Source of the DNA: an uncultured Chitinophagales bacterium
GTDB taxonomy: Bacteria > Bacteroidota > Bacteroidia > Chitinophagales > Chitinophagaceae
NCBI GenBank assembly: GCA_946886475.1
Contig: CAMPIQ010000037.1
Coordinates: 1 to 26,134, forward strand
DNA: 26,134 nt
Reading direction: 5' to 3'
Shown here: positions 13,981-21,809 of the stretch, one piece after another
Position numbering within the stretch: the stretch's first letter is position 1
How the letters are laid out: the number at the start of each line of letters is the position of its first letter
Notes under the pieces: generated by a model
Told to the model about the DNA's origin: nothing
Seen by the model: the letters and a program-made list of their open reading frames with translations, nothing else
Database searches by the model: none
Position numbers and translations under genes: made by a program

Positions 13981-15147
13981 TTATTTATATGCGATCTTAT
14001 CCGGACTCCCATCAGGATCATTAACTGCCGTTGTAGAATATCGCATTCTTCCACCATTCAACAATAATAAACCTGCAACATGGGGAGCTGCCATGGAAGT
14101 GCCGCTCATTTTTGCGTACAATCCGCCCTTATAGGTTGACAATATCCTTACTCCCGGTGCAGCATAATCCACCACATCATTTCCGTAATTTGAAAATCCC
14201 GCAAAATTATCCAGGCTGTCAATGGCAGAAACCGTATAAATATTATCTCCGTTTACCCTGCCTGGTGAATACTGGTTAGCAGCTTTGCCATCATTGCCTG
14301 CTGCAATAGCAATTAAGATGCCTTTTGCAGCCACATTTTGTACCTGCTGGTCCAACAAAGCTGAAACTTCTTCTTCACCAAGACTTAAGTTTACAACATC
14401 TCCCGCCCTGGCGTTCGTACCTATATAATTCAACGCCTGTATAAAAGCAGACAAAGTGCCCACACCTTCCTTATTTAATACTTTTAATGAAACCATGCTG
14501 GCACCCGATGCCACACCTAGTACACCAATGGTATTATTTTTTGCTCCTATTATTCCCGCAACGTGCGTTCCGTGGCCGTGTTCATCATCAGCAGAAAAAA
14601 CACCACTTACAAATGAACGGCTGCGCTCCGTGTCTACATTGAGGTCGGGATGTTCGAAATCTATTCCTGTATCAACAACCCAGGCTGTTTTTCCTATCCC
14701 ATTCCCATATCCTACCTTATTGATATTCCAGGTAAGCAGCCTTGGTTCCACCACAGTAAAACAAGTGCTCAATGCCATGATCCTGTCCGGCTCCACAGCC
14801 TGTATGGCCGGATCGTTCTGAAGACTTTCGGCCTGTTCATTCGAAATGGACGCAACAAAACCGATCATATCACCATTGAAAGACTGACGCATGGCCGAAG
14901 AAGAAATGTTATGGTCCATTAACACATCACGGCTTTTTTGTGAGATCCTGCCTGAGGAGGCCATACTTACTTCCGTAGAGTTTTTATAGATTACGATATA
15001 TTGACCGGGTATGATATCGCCGGTTGCAGCAGACCTGGTGGTATAACAATCTTCTTCTTCCTTAAGTTCTTTCGGCTGATCGGATTTTGAACAGCTGGAA
15101 ATGACCAGCAAGGCTGCTGATAACATGGTAAGTCTGAATAATTGCAT
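13981..15147 (-). CDS. Subtilisin-like (S8) serine protease lipoprotein
   Basis: A 388-residue protease of family S8, secreted and lipid-anchored: the lipobox VISSC puts the anchor at Cys19. An inhibitor I9-like propeptide follows (about residues 47-125, PGQYIVIYKN to AVEPDRIMA). The catalytic domain has the triad D159 (VVDTGIDFEHPDL), H192 (HGHGTHVAGIIGA) and S351 (GTSMAAPHVAGL), with the oxyanion Asn at about 285 (AAGND). The C-terminus ends soon after the last helix (DPDGSPDKIAYK), so there is no T9SS domain and the protein depends on its lipid anchor. It is convergent with the M1 aminopeptidase, and the two may both act on peptides outside the cytoplasm. The gap upstream holds several short inverted repeats. 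Confidence 0.95.
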   Translation of the reverse strand: MQLFRLTMLSAALLVISSCSKSDQPKELKEEEDCYTTRSAATGDIIPGQYIVIYKNSTEVSMASSGRISQKSRDVLMDHNISSSAMRQSFNGDMIGFVASISNEQAESLQNDPAIQAVEPDRIMALSTCFTVVEPRLLTWNINKVGYGNGIGKTAWVVDTGIDFEHPDLNVDTERSRSFVSGVFSADDEHGHGTHVAGIIGAKNNTIGVLGVASGASMVSLKVLNKEGVGTLSAFIQALNYIGTNARAGDVVNLSLGEEEVSALLDQQVQNVAAKGILIAIAAGNDGKAANQYSPGRVNGDNIYTVSAIDSLDNFAGFSNYGNDVVDYAAPGVRILSTYKGGLYAKMSGTSMAAPHVAGLLLLNGGRMRYSTTAVNDPDGSPDKIAYK

Positions 15148-15192
15148 AGGAAAATATTGGGTTTGTCTGTTATCGCATTTATAATGCCTTAA

Positions 15193-15234
15193 AAAGTGAA
15201 AACACTTTGCTTTAACGAGTCCTTATGTTAAGGA
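15193..15234. promoter_or_regulatory. Cluster of short inverted repeats upstream of the S8 protease
   Basis: Two perfect palindromes sit next to each other: AAAGTG-AAAA-CACTTT (15193-15208) and TCCTTA-TGT-TAAGGA (15220-15234). They bracket a GCTTTAAC half-site (15209-15216) like the elements upstream of htrA. A third, GGTTTT-A-AAAACC, lies at 15264-15276. None has a T tail. They may be operators for the protease gene, whose start is at 15147; the role is inferred. Confidence 0.3.
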
Positions 15235-15356
15235 AGAACTACAAAATATGTGAAGCTGATTTGGGTTTTAAAAACCGGAATTAACTGAGAGGTTACAGGC
15301 CCCATCATTTTAAATCAGGAATGATTATCCTACCCCCTTAACAGTGCCCGATTGCA

Positions 15357-16253
15357 TTACCTGTGTTCTTTATATCTTTTTGAAGGAATATGCTGATCCA
15401 GCAGTTGCATTTCCTTATCGGATAAACCCGGCGCAGATGGTATATGCAATGCTTCTTCCAATTGTTCTTTTGTTCTGATGCCAATGATGGCCGATGTTAT
15501 AGCGGGGTGTTGAAGTACGTATTGTACTGTTGACTGGAGTTTTGTTCGTTTACCGTCAGAAACCTGTGTGATTATTTCTGCAGCCTGTTTTACTTCTTCC
15601 AAAGAATGGTCGAGATATGGAGCGGGCGGTTTGTTAATCAGTAAACCCTGTGCGATAGTGCCCCTTGTCATCACAGCAATATTATTTTCAAGTAAAAAAG
15701 GAAGACTTGTTTCTTCAGGTCTGCGGTCGAGTAAACTATACTGTGTCATTACGCTGACTATGCCGGAACGTTTTACCCATTCCCTGATCACCACCGGCCG
15801 GATGGAAGACAAGCCATAATACCTGATCTTGCCTTGTTGCTTCAAAATTTCGAATGCTTCAATGGTTTCATCAACCGGATCTTCCATTGTGCCACCATGT
15901 AACTGGTAAAGGTCGATGTAATCGGTTTGCAACCGCCGGAGACTTTCATCCGCACATTTCAAAATATAATCTTTACGCGGGTTCCAGTCCCATCCGCTTC
16001 CATCTTTTCTCCATTGATTTCCTGCCTTGGTTGCAATGATCACTTTATCCCGGATATTCTTAAATGTTCTACCCAGCAGTTCTTCATTTTTTCCTTTATC
16101 ATAGAGGTCTGCTGTGTCAAAATAATTGATACCCTGATCTAAAGCATGATGGAGTAAAGATTCATTTCCTTCATTATCCATTTTCAAAGACATACATCCA
16201 AACCCTATCCTACTAACTGCAAGGGACGTTCTTCCGAGGTTTTTATATTCCAT
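15357..16253 (-). CDS. Aldo/keto reductase
   Basis: A 298-residue NADPH-dependent oxidoreductase with a TIM-barrel fold. The catalytic tetrad is complete: D46 and Y51 (YFDTADLYDKGKNEELLG), K76 (VIIATKAGN) and H119 (DLYQLHGGTMEDP). The cofactor-binding C-terminal part has AIIGIRTKEQLEEAL. The start MEYKNLGRTSLAVSRIGFGC is typical of the YajO/AKR11-13-like groups, where the N-terminal barrel plug begins at once. The natural carbonyl substrate cannot be told. A perfect -7 box lies 11 bases upstream, and the gene is divergent from the PepSY-like gene. Confidence 0.95.
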   Translation of the reverse strand: MEYKNLGRTSLAVSRIGFGCMSLKMDNEGNESLLHHALDQGINYFDTADLYDKGKNEELLGRTFKNIRDKVIIATKAGNQWRKDGSGWDWNPRKDYILKCADESLRRLQTDYIDLYQLHGGTMEDPVDETIEAFEILKQQGKIRYYGLSSIRPVVIREWVKRSGIVSVMTQYSLLDRRPEETSLPFLLENNIAVMTRGTIAQGLLINKPPAPYLDHSLEEVKQAAEIITQVSDGKRTKLQSTVQYVLQHPAITSAIIGIRTKEQLEEALHIPSAPGLSDKEMQLLDQHIPSKRYKEHR

Positions 16254-16263
16254 ATTGATCCGG

Positions 16264-16271
16264 CAAAACTA
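16264..16271 (-). promoter_or_regulatory. -7 promoter element TAGTTTTG for the aldo/keto reductase
   Basis: Perfect minus-strand TAnnTTTG, 11 bases before the reductase ATG, giving a leader of only a few bases. Confidence 0.55.
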
Positions 16272-16361
16272 TGAAGATTGTATTCGTAAAAATTGAGTAT
16301 TGATTCCTGGTATTTAAGAAGTTGCTCCGGTTGCCAGTTCTCCATTCATTTTCCACTTCTA

Positions 16362-16380
16362 ATGTTAAACCCTTTAACAT
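16362..16380. promoter_or_regulatory. 19-bp palindrome, possible operator
   Basis: Perfect inverted repeat with 8-bp arms, ATGTTAAA and TTTAACAT, around CCC. It lies 109 bases before the PepSY-like gene and 109 bases before the reductase gene, so it could act on either. There is no T tail and no gene end nearby, which argues against a terminator. Confidence 0.4.
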
Positions 16381-16488
16381 GCTTTATCCGCGAATTCCTC
16401 AGTTCATACATCAGCAGGTTGATAAGAATTTGAATGGGTTGCAGCTTTGTGGAAACAAAACCAATTTTTCACCTAACTACTCATTTTT

Positions 16489-16938
16489 ATGAAACGTATC
16501 ATCACCACATTATTTGCAGCTGTTTTATTATATGCCGGTAAAAGTTCCGCCTCCGACCTTGTTCCTGTTACATTAATGCAATCATTTTTTGAAACATTCA
16601 CCAATGCCCAGGATGTAAAATGGGAAAAAAGAAATGGCTACAATATTGCCAGTTTCACAAGAGAGAACATTAAACAGTCTGCTGTTTATTCAGAAGCTGG
16701 TCAGCTGATTGCTGTAGCCAGACAAATCAATGAAAAAGAGATCTCACAAAAATTGAAAGCCGATCTTATTGAAAGATTTGAAGGTTATTTTGCCACTACC
16801 ATATTTGAAATGAAAGACGATACTGGCATAACCTATTTTGCAACTGTTACAAATGGCAAAAAAGAATTAATACTGAAAGCCGGCAGATCAAAATGGTTTT
16901 CACTGAAAGAAAAGAATCTTTCAGAAGCATCTGAATAA
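16489..16938 (+). CDS. PepSY-like secreted protein
   Basis: A 149-residue exported protein. A signal peptide (MKRIITTLFAAVLLYAGKSSAS) is followed by a small alpha/beta unit with the pattern of the Bacteroidota PepSY-like family: FFETFTNAQDVKWEKRNGYN, IASFTRENIKQSAVYSEAGQL, IAVARQINEKEI, and a second half with IFEMKDDTGITYFATVTNGKKE. Such proteins resemble beta-lactamase-inhibitor folds and are often abundant periplasmic proteins with no proven role. The gene is monocistronic, ending in a strong terminator, and has a palindrome upstream. The family is assigned from pattern memory. Confidence 0.83.
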   Translation: MKRIITTLFAAVLLYAGKSSASDLVPVTLMQSFFETFTNAQDVKWEKRNGYNIASFTRENIKQSAVYSEAGQLIAVARQINEKEISQKLKADLIERFEGYFATTIFEMKDDTGITYFATVTNGKKELILKAGRSKWFSLKEKNLSEASE

Positions 16939-16982
16939 TCTGGACCAATACCATGCAAATGGGAATAGGATGGCAAACATCC

Positions 16983-17010
16983 AAAACCGGGGAATGATCC
17001 CCGGTTTTTG
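16983..17010 (+). terminator. Intrinsic terminator after the PepSY-like gene
   Basis: Perfect 11-bp stem AAAACCGGGGA/TCCCCGGTTTT (16983-16993 with 16998-17008), four-base loop, T run at the 3' side. A classic plus-strand terminator. Confidence 0.9.
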
Positions 17011-17023
17011 TTTGCCTGTTTAC

Positions 17024-17054
17024 ATCATAAAAGCCCACTGCGGGCTTTTATGAT
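17024..17054 (-). terminator. Intrinsic terminator after susD
   Basis: Perfect 13-bp stem ATCATAAAAGCCC/GGGCTTTTATGAT (17024-17036 with 17042-17054), five-base loop. It lies 19 bases after the susD stop on the minus strand. The T run on the minus strand is inside the stem arm. Confidence 0.85.
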
Positions 17055-17073
17055 AAGAAATGAAATGCTTTTT

Positions 17074-18465
17074 TCAATATCCATCGTTCTGGGCAATATT
17101 TGGATTGTAATATCTTTCGGTTTGCGGGATCGGCAATATGCGTTTGTGGCTGGTGAAAAGAATTTCTAATGGCACATTAGCAGGATAATTGCTATTCATA
17201 TTCACGCGTTCCACATTGCGGTTAAGTCTTTGCAGATCGGGATATCGCAGGCCTTCAAAAGCAAATTCAAGTCTTCTTTCCTTTATAATATCTTCCAGCA
17301 AAGCCGCTCCTATTGATGTATATGGCGCAATGCCTCTCCTTGTTGCTATCATATTCAAATACGTTAAGGCAGTTGCTTCATCGTTTAGCCGGTAACTGGC
17401 CTCAGCTACTATCAGTATCATCTCGCTTAGCCGGAGCATCTTGATATTGTCCTTATCAGCATTTGCTTCATTGGGATACTTCCTTACCACCTTTACATTA
17501 TTTCCGGCCCTTGTACCGTCTACGATCAACCCTCTCCTTACATCAGTAACAGCATAGGTATTGTATAATGCATCAGTGGCCAGCATATCACCATATCCTA
17601 CCTGATCGTACATATAGGCCAGCGAATTGGAACCGTTGTTCACTACTGCATCAAGGTTCAGTTCAAAAATGGTTTCTACTTTATCAGTACGTACAGCTGC
17701 GCTGTTCCAGTATGAATTGAAATTAGAAGTTGAAACCAGGCTGTAACCACCATTATTTATCACATCCAGCGCAGCATCTTTTGCATTTTGCCATTCACCC
17801 TTTGTTAAATATACCCTGGCGAGCAGCGCTTTGGCGGCATATTTATTTACAAAACCCGAATTTTTGGAAATGCTCATCAGGCTGAAAGCTTCTGCGAGAT
17901 CGTTCTCAATAAGCTCATAAACTTCAGTTACGGAATTCCTCGAAGGCAATTTAAAAGGATCATAAGCAGTGATTACAGGAACCCCGGGTGCATTAGGGTT
18001 TGATGTATATGGCCTGGCAAAATACTGAATCAGTGCGTGATAGGTCAATGCACGCATAAATAATGCCTCACCTCTCAACTGATCAACATTTGGAGTTGAC
18101 GCCAGGCTGGCATTGATAACATTATTCGCTCTTAGAATAACCACATAAGCGGCACTCCATAAATTCAGCACATCGCCCGACGCCACCGTATAATTATACT
18201 GAAAGGCGCCTGTATAACGGTTAGAGTTAACCGCTGACTGATAGATGTTATCGGCATACAGGTCGCCGATCACAGGCAGGGCCCTGCCGAATAATGAAGC
18301 AGAAGTGGCAGCCCGGTACACTCCGGCCATTACTGACTGCATGGATGATTCATCTACTATGGCCGTTTCCCTGGGTAGTGCATCATATGGGGGCAGGTCA
18401 GTGAATTCCTTTGAACATGAAATCATCATTGCAGACAAAAGAAATATATAAATGAGTTTTTTCAT
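17074..18465 (-). CDS. SusD/RagB-family outer-membrane lipoprotein
   Basis: A 463-residue nutrient-binding lipoprotein that forms the lid of a SusC channel. The signal peptide ends in the lipobox LLSAMMISC (Cys17). The typical SusD features follow: the TPR-like helices (LWSAAYVVILRANNVINAS, RGEALFMRALTYHALIQYFARPY), a segment ending PVITAYDPFKLPSRNSVTEVYELI, and the conserved C-terminal IIKERRLEFAFEGLRYPDLQR. It sits 10 bases downstream of susC in the same operon. The ligand (glycan, peptide or other) is not predictable from sequence. No glycoside hydrolase or sensor lies next to the pair in this window. Confidence 0.96.
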   Translation of the reverse strand: MKKLIYIFLLSAMMISCSKEFTDLPPYDALPRETAIVDESSMQSVMAGVYRAATSASLFGRALPVIGDLYADNIYQSAVNSNRYTGAFQYNYTVASGDVLNLWSAAYVVILRANNVINASLASTPNVDQLRGEALFMRALTYHALIQYFARPYTSNPNAPGVPVITAYDPFKLPSRNSVTEVYELIENDLAEAFSLMSISKNSGFVNKYAAKALLARVYLTKGEWQNAKDAALDVINNGGYSLVSTSNFNSYWNSAAVRTDKVETIFELNLDAVVNNGSNSLAYMYDQVGYGDMLATDALYNTYAVTDVRRGLIVDGTRAGNNVKVVRKYPNEANADKDNIKMLRLSEMILIVAEASYRLNDEATALTYLNMIATRRGIAPYTSIGAALLEDIIKERRLEFAFEGLRYPDLQRLNRNVERVNMNSNYPANVPLEILFTSHKRILPIPQTERYYNPNIAQNDGY

Positions 18466-18475
18466 TGTTGTTAGT

Positions 18476-21472
18476 TTATAATGATAGATTTAAACCAAAT
18501 GATATCACCTTTTGAGGAAGGAAGTTCAAATCAGACTGTCCGCTTATCCTTTGCTCAGGGTCAATAGTGATGTTTTTGTCAAACGCTTTTGTAAACAGGT
18601 TGGTACCTCTTACATATACCTGGGCGCTTCCTATTTTTGCTCTTTGCAATAAAGAAGATGGAAGGTTATAGGTGAGGCTGATATTCCTGACGCGGAAGTA
18701 ATCTCCTTTATAATACCACCTGGATGATTCAGCATTCGATCCTGATGCATTGTTGAAAACAAATTTGGGAACATCAGTTATATCACCCGGATTCTGCCAT
18801 CTTCTTAAAGCCGTTCTGTTTTGATTTAAAGTGGCATAAGCACCATCACTGTATAATAAGAATCCCCAGAAGTCATTCACGATATTGCCATACTGATAGT
18901 TGATCTGGGCATCGAGGGTGAAATTCTTAAAACTAAGATCAGTAGAAAATCCTCCAAATCCTTTTGGAGATGCACTGCCAATGATGGCTCTTTGCGCCTG
19001 GGAAAAATCATTGGTGGTTTCTGCTTTGGTTTCATCTTTATACCATAATGCATCACCGTTGGCAGGATCAACGCCGGCCCACAAACGTGTAAAGATGCTT
19101 TGAAAATCTTCGCCCACCTGCCTTATGAATACACCATCCCTGAAAGAACGGTCCTGATAAAGTGAGGTGATCTTATTCCTGTTCATGGCAAAATTGAAGG
19201 AAGCATTCCAGCGGAAATTTTCACTGTTCACCAATACGCCACCCACGGTTAATTCAATCCCTTTGTTTTCCATGGCCCCTACATTATCAATGGCCTCTGT
19301 AAAACCTGAGGTTCTTGAAAGCGGCACATCCAATAAAAGGGAACTTGTTTTACGCTTGTAAACATCTATTCCTACAGTTAACCGGTTATTCAAGAAACCT
19401 GCATCCAGTCCAATATTCAGCGGTTCATTCTTTTCCCAGGTAAGGTTCTCATTACCCACGCTTGTGGCTGTAGGTGCAGCACCCGGAATACCTGCATAAT
19501 TATTTCCTGATCCAAAATAAACAAGTGGCCTCCATGCATAATCTCCAATTTCAGCATTACCGTTGGTACCATAAGATGCGCGGAGCTTTAACTGGTTGAT
19601 GAATGAAAGACTTTGCAGGAATTTTTCATTATGCATATTCCATGAAGCACCAACCGACCAGAAGTTCGCATACTGGTTCAATGGACCAAACCGTGATGAA
19701 CCATCGCGCCTGAATGTACCTGAAACAATGAAGCGGTTCTGATATCCGAGGTCCGCATTTACAAACTGCGACACAAATGAATAGTCACTTCCATTAAAAC
19801 TTACATCAGTTGGAGTAGCCGCCGGTGGATATGGGATCAGTGTAGTTAGAGGCACCCCTTCCCCGGTAGAATTCTGATCGTACAGGTTTGATTTTTGTGC
19901 TTCATATCCAAGTTTCACATTCCCGTTTAATCCCATATTGTCCAACCGGAAATTATAATCCAGGGTATTTGTCCAGATCCAGTTGAATGCTCTTACATTA
20001 CTGGCAAACAATAAACCACCCGGACTAAAGTCGCCAAAGAATGGGTTGTAATAAGAACGTTCCTCGATATTGAAGAAATCAATTCCATATTTACTTCCGA
20101 ATTTCAGATTGCGGAGAATCTGCACCTGCAGATCCAGTCCACCCAGGGCTTTGAATGTATTATTCCTGTGTTGGTCAAATGCTGCAACGGCCAGAGGATT
20201 ATGAAGCTGGTTAAATACATTTGGATCATAATTAGGACTGCCATCTGCATTGAATGCTTCAGCGGTTGGTAACAATGCCAGGCCTGCAAAGTAAGGATTA
20301 CGAAATGCACTGCTTTCACTTTCCCCCATTTGATTGGAATAAGAAACGTTCACATTTGGCGTGAATGTAACACGGGAACCCAGTTTCTGGCGCAGGTTGA
20401 ATGCAGCTGAATACCTTTTGAAGTCTGAACCAATGAATGCTGCCTGCTGGTCGAAATATCCACCGGAAAAATAATACTGGGTATTGGCATCGCCACCACT
20501 TGTTGACAAATTAAGCTGCCTTGTTTTTGAATTCCTGCTTACCAGGTCAAGCCAGTCATAATTGGCAAGCGAATTAAATCCAAGTACATCAAGTATCTGG
20601 CTGGTTTCAGCAGGCGTGGCTCCGGCGTTCACCAATCCTTCAGTGATCAGTTCTTCAGATTCCGCACGGTTCAATGGCCTGCCATTCTCCGGCAAAAAAG
20701 CAATGCTGCCCACGCCATATTCCGTATTCAGTTTGAATACAGGTTTTCCCGAACGTCCTTTTTTGGTGGTGATCAGGATCACGCCATTAGCACCTCTGGA
20801 TCCATAGATGGAAGTAGATGCTGCATCTTTCAAAACTGTAACAGATTCAATATCGGTTGGATTGATACCGGCCAGTGCACTTGCACTGTTGGTGTTATTG
20901 GTAAAATCACCATGGTTAACAGGAATACCATCCACCACATACAATGGTGCACTTCCGGCAGAAATGGAACCAATGCCCCTGATCCTTACCTGTTGCAAAC
21001 TTCCAGGCTGCCCTGTTGGTGCAACGGATTGCAGGCCGGCAATTTTTCCCTGTAAGATCTGGTCAATGGATGGCAAAGGAATGTTCTCAATCTCAGAAGA
21101 ACGCAATGTTGAAACAGAACCGGTAACACGGCTTCTTTGTTGCTGTCCATAACCAACGATCACAACTTCATCCAGCTGCCTGCTTTGCTGGCTCAGACTT
21201 AGGTTAAGTGTGGTTTTGCCAACAATATTCACTTCCTGATTGGCAAATCCTACTGATGAAATCACCAGGATGCCGGCGTTTTGTGGTACTGTCAGGGTAA
21301 AACTTCCATCACCACCCGTTTGAGTAGCAACGGTACTTCCTTTTACACTTACAGTAGCACCCGATACACCATTTCCCTGGCTATCGGTAATACGGCCCCG
21401 GATCTCCCTTGTCTGAGCCATCACCAGGAAGGTCAGACATAAGAAGCAAAACAGAATGCTCATTTTTTTCAT
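18476..21472 (-). CDS. SusC/RagA-family TonB-dependent outer-membrane transporter
   Basis: A 998-residue TonB-dependent outer-membrane channel that imports substrates held by SusD. Domains in order: signal peptide (MKKMSILFCFLCLTFLVMAQ), carboxypeptidase-D-like regulatory domain at about 22-105 (REIRGRITDSQGNGVSGATV), SusC signature and plug (VVIVGYGQQQRSRVTGSV; QILQGKIAGLQ; VRIRGIGSISAGSAPLYVVD; VTVLKDAASTSIYGSRGANG), then a long beta barrel to the C-terminus (ISFGLNLSL). The length is typical of the family. It is the first gene of the pair with susD. The region before it is divergent from htrA. A perfect -7 box is not seen; a near match TAAGG-TTTTG lies about 20 bases upstream. Confidence 0.96.
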   Translation of the reverse strand: MKKMSILFCFLCLTFLVMAQTREIRGRITDSQGNGVSGATVSVKGSTVATQTGGDGSFTLTVPQNAGILVISSVGFANQEVNIVGKTTLNLSLSQQSRQLDEVVIVGYGQQQRSRVTGSVSTLRSSEIENIPLPSIDQILQGKIAGLQSVAPTGQPGSLQQVRIRGIGSISAGSAPLYVVDGIPVNHGDFTNNTNSASALAGINPTDIESVTVLKDAASTSIYGSRGANGVILITTKKGRSGKPVFKLNTEYGVGSIAFLPENGRPLNRAESEELITEGLVNAGATPAETSQILDVLGFNSLANYDWLDLVSRNSKTRQLNLSTSGGDANTQYYFSGGYFDQQAAFIGSDFKRYSAAFNLRQKLGSRVTFTPNVNVSYSNQMGESESSAFRNPYFAGLALLPTAEAFNADGSPNYDPNVFNQLHNPLAVAAFDQHRNNTFKALGGLDLQVQILRNLKFGSKYGIDFFNIEERSYYNPFFGDFSPGGLLFASNVRAFNWIWTNTLDYNFRLDNMGLNGNVKLGYEAQKSNLYDQNSTGEGVPLTTLIPYPPAATPTDVSFNGSDYSFVSQFVNADLGYQNRFIVSGTFRRDGSSRFGPLNQYANFWSVGASWNMHNEKFLQSLSFINQLKLRASYGTNGNAEIGDYAWRPLVYFGSGNNYAGIPGAAPTATSVGNENLTWEKNEPLNIGLDAGFLNNRLTVGIDVYKRKTSSLLLDVPLSRTSGFTEAIDNVGAMENKGIELTVGGVLVNSENFRWNASFNFAMNRNKITSLYQDRSFRDGVFIRQVGEDFQSIFTRLWAGVDPANGDALWYKDETKAETTNDFSQAQRAIIGSASPKGFGGFSTDLSFKNFTLDAQINYQYGNIVNDFWGFLLYSDGAYATLNQNRTALRRWQNPGDITDVPKFVFNNASGSNAESSRWYYKGDYFRVRNISLTYNLPSSLLQRAKIGSAQVYVRGTNLFTKAFDKNITIDPEQRISGQSDLNFLPQKVISFGLNLSL

Positions 21473-21809
21473 AAATCATATTGTTTGGTGTACAAAACCT
21501 TATGACACCAATACTAAAGCACATGCTTCAGTAAAGCAGACCAATGTTGGTTAAGCGTGATTTTATTTTGGTGAAACATGAAAAACGGTGAGTGAAGATC
21601 TTTTCATTATTGTTCCAAATGAAGCAGGAAATTGATGTAAATGATACCATCACACCTGTTAAAAATTTATTGACAGCCTGTTAAAGCAGGAAGCAATTGA
21701 ACAACAATTCATTGTTTTTTAGTGTATGAACGCTTTAACAGCTTCTTTAAAGTTTTCTTCAGAATTGCTTCAGAACTCCATCATAAGATTGTATTATAAA
21801 AAAATAACC
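21473..21809. other. Divergent region between susC and htrA
   Basis: This region of about 340 bases between the susC ATG and my preferred htrA ATG has no gene. It holds three copies of CTGTTAAA: 21656-21663, 21678-21685, and one inverted at 21734-21741. A near -7 box TAAGATTG (21784-21791, one mismatch) lies 19 bases before the htrA ATG. The upstream frame extension of htrA (from 21726) runs through this region and looks non-coding. Confidence 0.5.
21655..21741. promoter_or_regulatory. CTGTTAAA repeat cluster upstream of htrA
   Basis: Nine-base direct repeats CCTGTTAAA start at 21655 and at 21677, exactly 22 bp apart, about two helical turns. The second copy, extended to CTGTTAAAGC (21678-21687), is matched by its exact reverse complement GCTTTAACAG at 21732-21741. 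OmpR-family regulators often bind direct repeats in helical phase, and an OmpR-type regulator gene lies just beyond htrA, so it is a candidate binder. The binding itself is inferred. Confidence 0.4.

Larger units (their letters stand above)
16254..16488. other. Divergent intergenic region with a 19-bp palindrome
   Basis: This region lies between the reductase (-) and PepSY-like gene (+). It holds the reductase -7 box (16264-16271) and a perfect inverted repeat ATGTTAAA-CCC-TTTAACAT at 16362-16380. A perfect -7 box for the plus-strand gene is not seen. Confidence 0.45.

Noticed and set aside
21726..21809. N-terminal extension of htrA from the ATG at 21726
   Set aside because: The extra 28 residues look non-coding, the region carries regulatory repeats, and the signal-like helix starts only after the ATG at 21810.
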